Shown piece by piece: positions 63,390-64,000 of a stretch of DNA of 64,000 nucleotides. Every line of letters starts with the position of its first letter. Position 1 is the stretch's first letter. The notes beneath the pieces are model-generated. The model had not been told where the DNA came from. It saw nothing but the letters and a program-made list of their open reading frames with translations, and ran no database searches. This stretch comes from Pelagihabitans sp963710535 (lineage in GTDB: Bacteria > Bacteroidota > Bacteroidia > Flavobacteriales > Flavobacteriaceae). The position numbers and the translations under genes were made by a program. The stretch is from positions 1 to 64,000 of the forward strand of contig CAVQAW010000003.1 of the NCBI GenBank assembly GCA_963710535.1, written 5' to 3'.

Positions 63390-64000
63390 ATGAAAAATAT
63401 TCTATTGATATTCTTTTTGGTCAATTTATCTATGACAATGCAGGCGCAGAATGCGGTTTCAGGCACAGTGAAAGACGCTTCCAACAGTATGCCCCTTGAA
63501 GGGGTGGAGGTCTATTTTCCCCAACTTGAAAAAGGTAGTGTCACCGATAGCAGCGGCAACTTCAAACTGAACAACCTCCCCAAAGGCAATTATAAACTGC
63601 TGGCTTCCTATATCGGGTACGAAACCTTTTCCAAGACCCTGTTATTGGAAGCAGGTGCGAACAAGATCGATATTGTCCTCTCGCCATCTGCCATAGAAAT
63701 GGAAGAGGTGATCGTTTCGACCCCCTTCCATAAACTACAACGTGAAAATGTAATGAAAGTTGAGCGCGCGAACATTTCGGAACTGAGAGCAAGCGGGGCC
63801 GTTACCCTATCTGACGGCCTCACCAATATTCCAGGGGTAGAAAGCGTTACCACAGGTATGGGCATAGGCAAACCCGTGATCAGGGGCCTAAGTTCGAACC
63901 GTGTAGTGGTATATACCCAAGGGGTACGCTTGGAAAACCAGCAATTTGGGGACGAGCACGGATTGGGCATCAGCGATGCCGGTATCGAGAGTGTCGAGGT
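63390..64000 (+). CDS. TonB-dependent receptor, cut by the right edge
   Basis: An ATG at 63390 opens a receptor of which 203 residues are in the window. A signal peptide (MKNILLIFFLVNLSMTMQAQ) is followed by a carboxypeptidase-like domain (about 22-105: VSGTVKDASNSMPLEGVEVY, then GSVTDSSGNFKLNNLP) and the start of the plug with the sequence EVIVSTPFHKLQREN and LSDGLTNIPGVESVTTGMG, then IGKPVIRGLSSNRVVVY. The plug resembles heme- or metal-type receptors more than SusC. With the His-rich small protein before it, metal or heme uptake is a reasonable guess. Confidence 0.88.
   Translation, partial: MKNILLIFFLVNLSMTMQAQNAVSGTVKDASNSMPLEGVEVYFPQLEKGSVTDSSGNFKLNNLPKGNYKLLASYIGYETFSKTLLLEAGANKIDIVLSPSAIEMEEVIVSTPFHKLQRENVMKVERANISELRASGAVTLSDGLTNIPGVESVTTGMGIGKPVIRGLSSNRVVVYTQGVRLENQQFGDEHGLGISDAGIESVE

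Noticed and set aside
1..64000. tRNA, rRNA, CRISPR array, insertion sequence or prophage
   Set aside because: No cloverleaf with a TTCGA-type loop, no regularly spaced repeat-spacer pattern, no transposase or integrase motif was found by reading.

Overview
The window is a contig from a Bacteroidota bacterium, almost certainly a member of the Flavobacteriaceae, with a short unrelated piece joined to its left end. From about position 3450 to 64000 the sequence has moderate, rather low GC, tight overlapping operons and gene content typical of flavobacteria: PorX (type IX secretion regulator with a PglZ domain), a fused LpxC-FabZ, a fused HisB phosphatase-dehydratase, TonB-dependent receptors with a carboxypeptidase-like N-terminal domain, Efp inside the lpx operon, and a DinB-like gene inside the his operon. 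Genus is not resolved by eye. Positions 1-3450 are clearly richer in GC, and their genes (a PQQ-type beta-propeller protein and a UvrD-like helicase) can be followed only by changing frame many times. The homology of the helicase stops, and a truncated ilvD starts, at the same base (about 3450), so this is best read as a chimeric or badly sequenced contig end.

Layout: (1) 3450-11000, minus strand: truncated ilvD, the 5-oxoprolinase genes pxpC-pxpB-pxpA (pxpC carries two frameshifts), two tandem paralogous membrane-anchored alpha/beta hydrolases, corA and a TruA-type pseudouridine synthase. (2) 11386-14649: a small membrane protein facing a MoxR-like AAA ATPase and its VWA partner. (3) 14754-23020, minus strand: a complete histidine operon hisGDCB-H-(GNAT)-A-(DinB-like)-F-IE, preceded by a His-rich leader peptide and a perfect 10-bp terminator hairpin, i.e. 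a transcription attenuator. (4) 23076-33976, minus strand: prohibitin-like protein, VWA membrane protein, fabG, sucD, an LpxD-like acyltransferase, efp, lpxA, lpxC-fabZ, lpxD and an HD phosphohydrolase; this is the lipid A precursor block. (5) 34127-42679: porX, an exported protein, tsaE, two tiny exported peptides behind a set of direct repeats, a frameshifted membrane protein, ald, a small anchored protein, proline dehydrogenase and aroB. (6) 42680-48000: DinB-like protein, Lrp regulator, M14 peptidase, HTH regulator, small lipoprotein, TerC, fatty acid hydroxylase. (7) 48219-54076, minus strand: topoisomerase IV (parC, parE) and ychF with one frameshift. (8) 54637-64000: a TonB-dependent receptor, ferredoxin, acyl-CoA reductase, serC, serA, three small conserved proteins, and a metal-type candidate pair of a His-rich small protein and a second TonB receptor cut by the right edge.

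The clearest regulatory finding is the his attenuator. The most interesting unexplained feature is the pair of related 36- and 41-residue exported peptides at 37119-37358, downstream of four evenly spaced CGATRAA boxes. Four single-base frameshifts in otherwise well preserved flavobacterial genes suggest residual indel errors in the assembly. No tRNA, rRNA, CRISPR array or insertion sequence was recognised.
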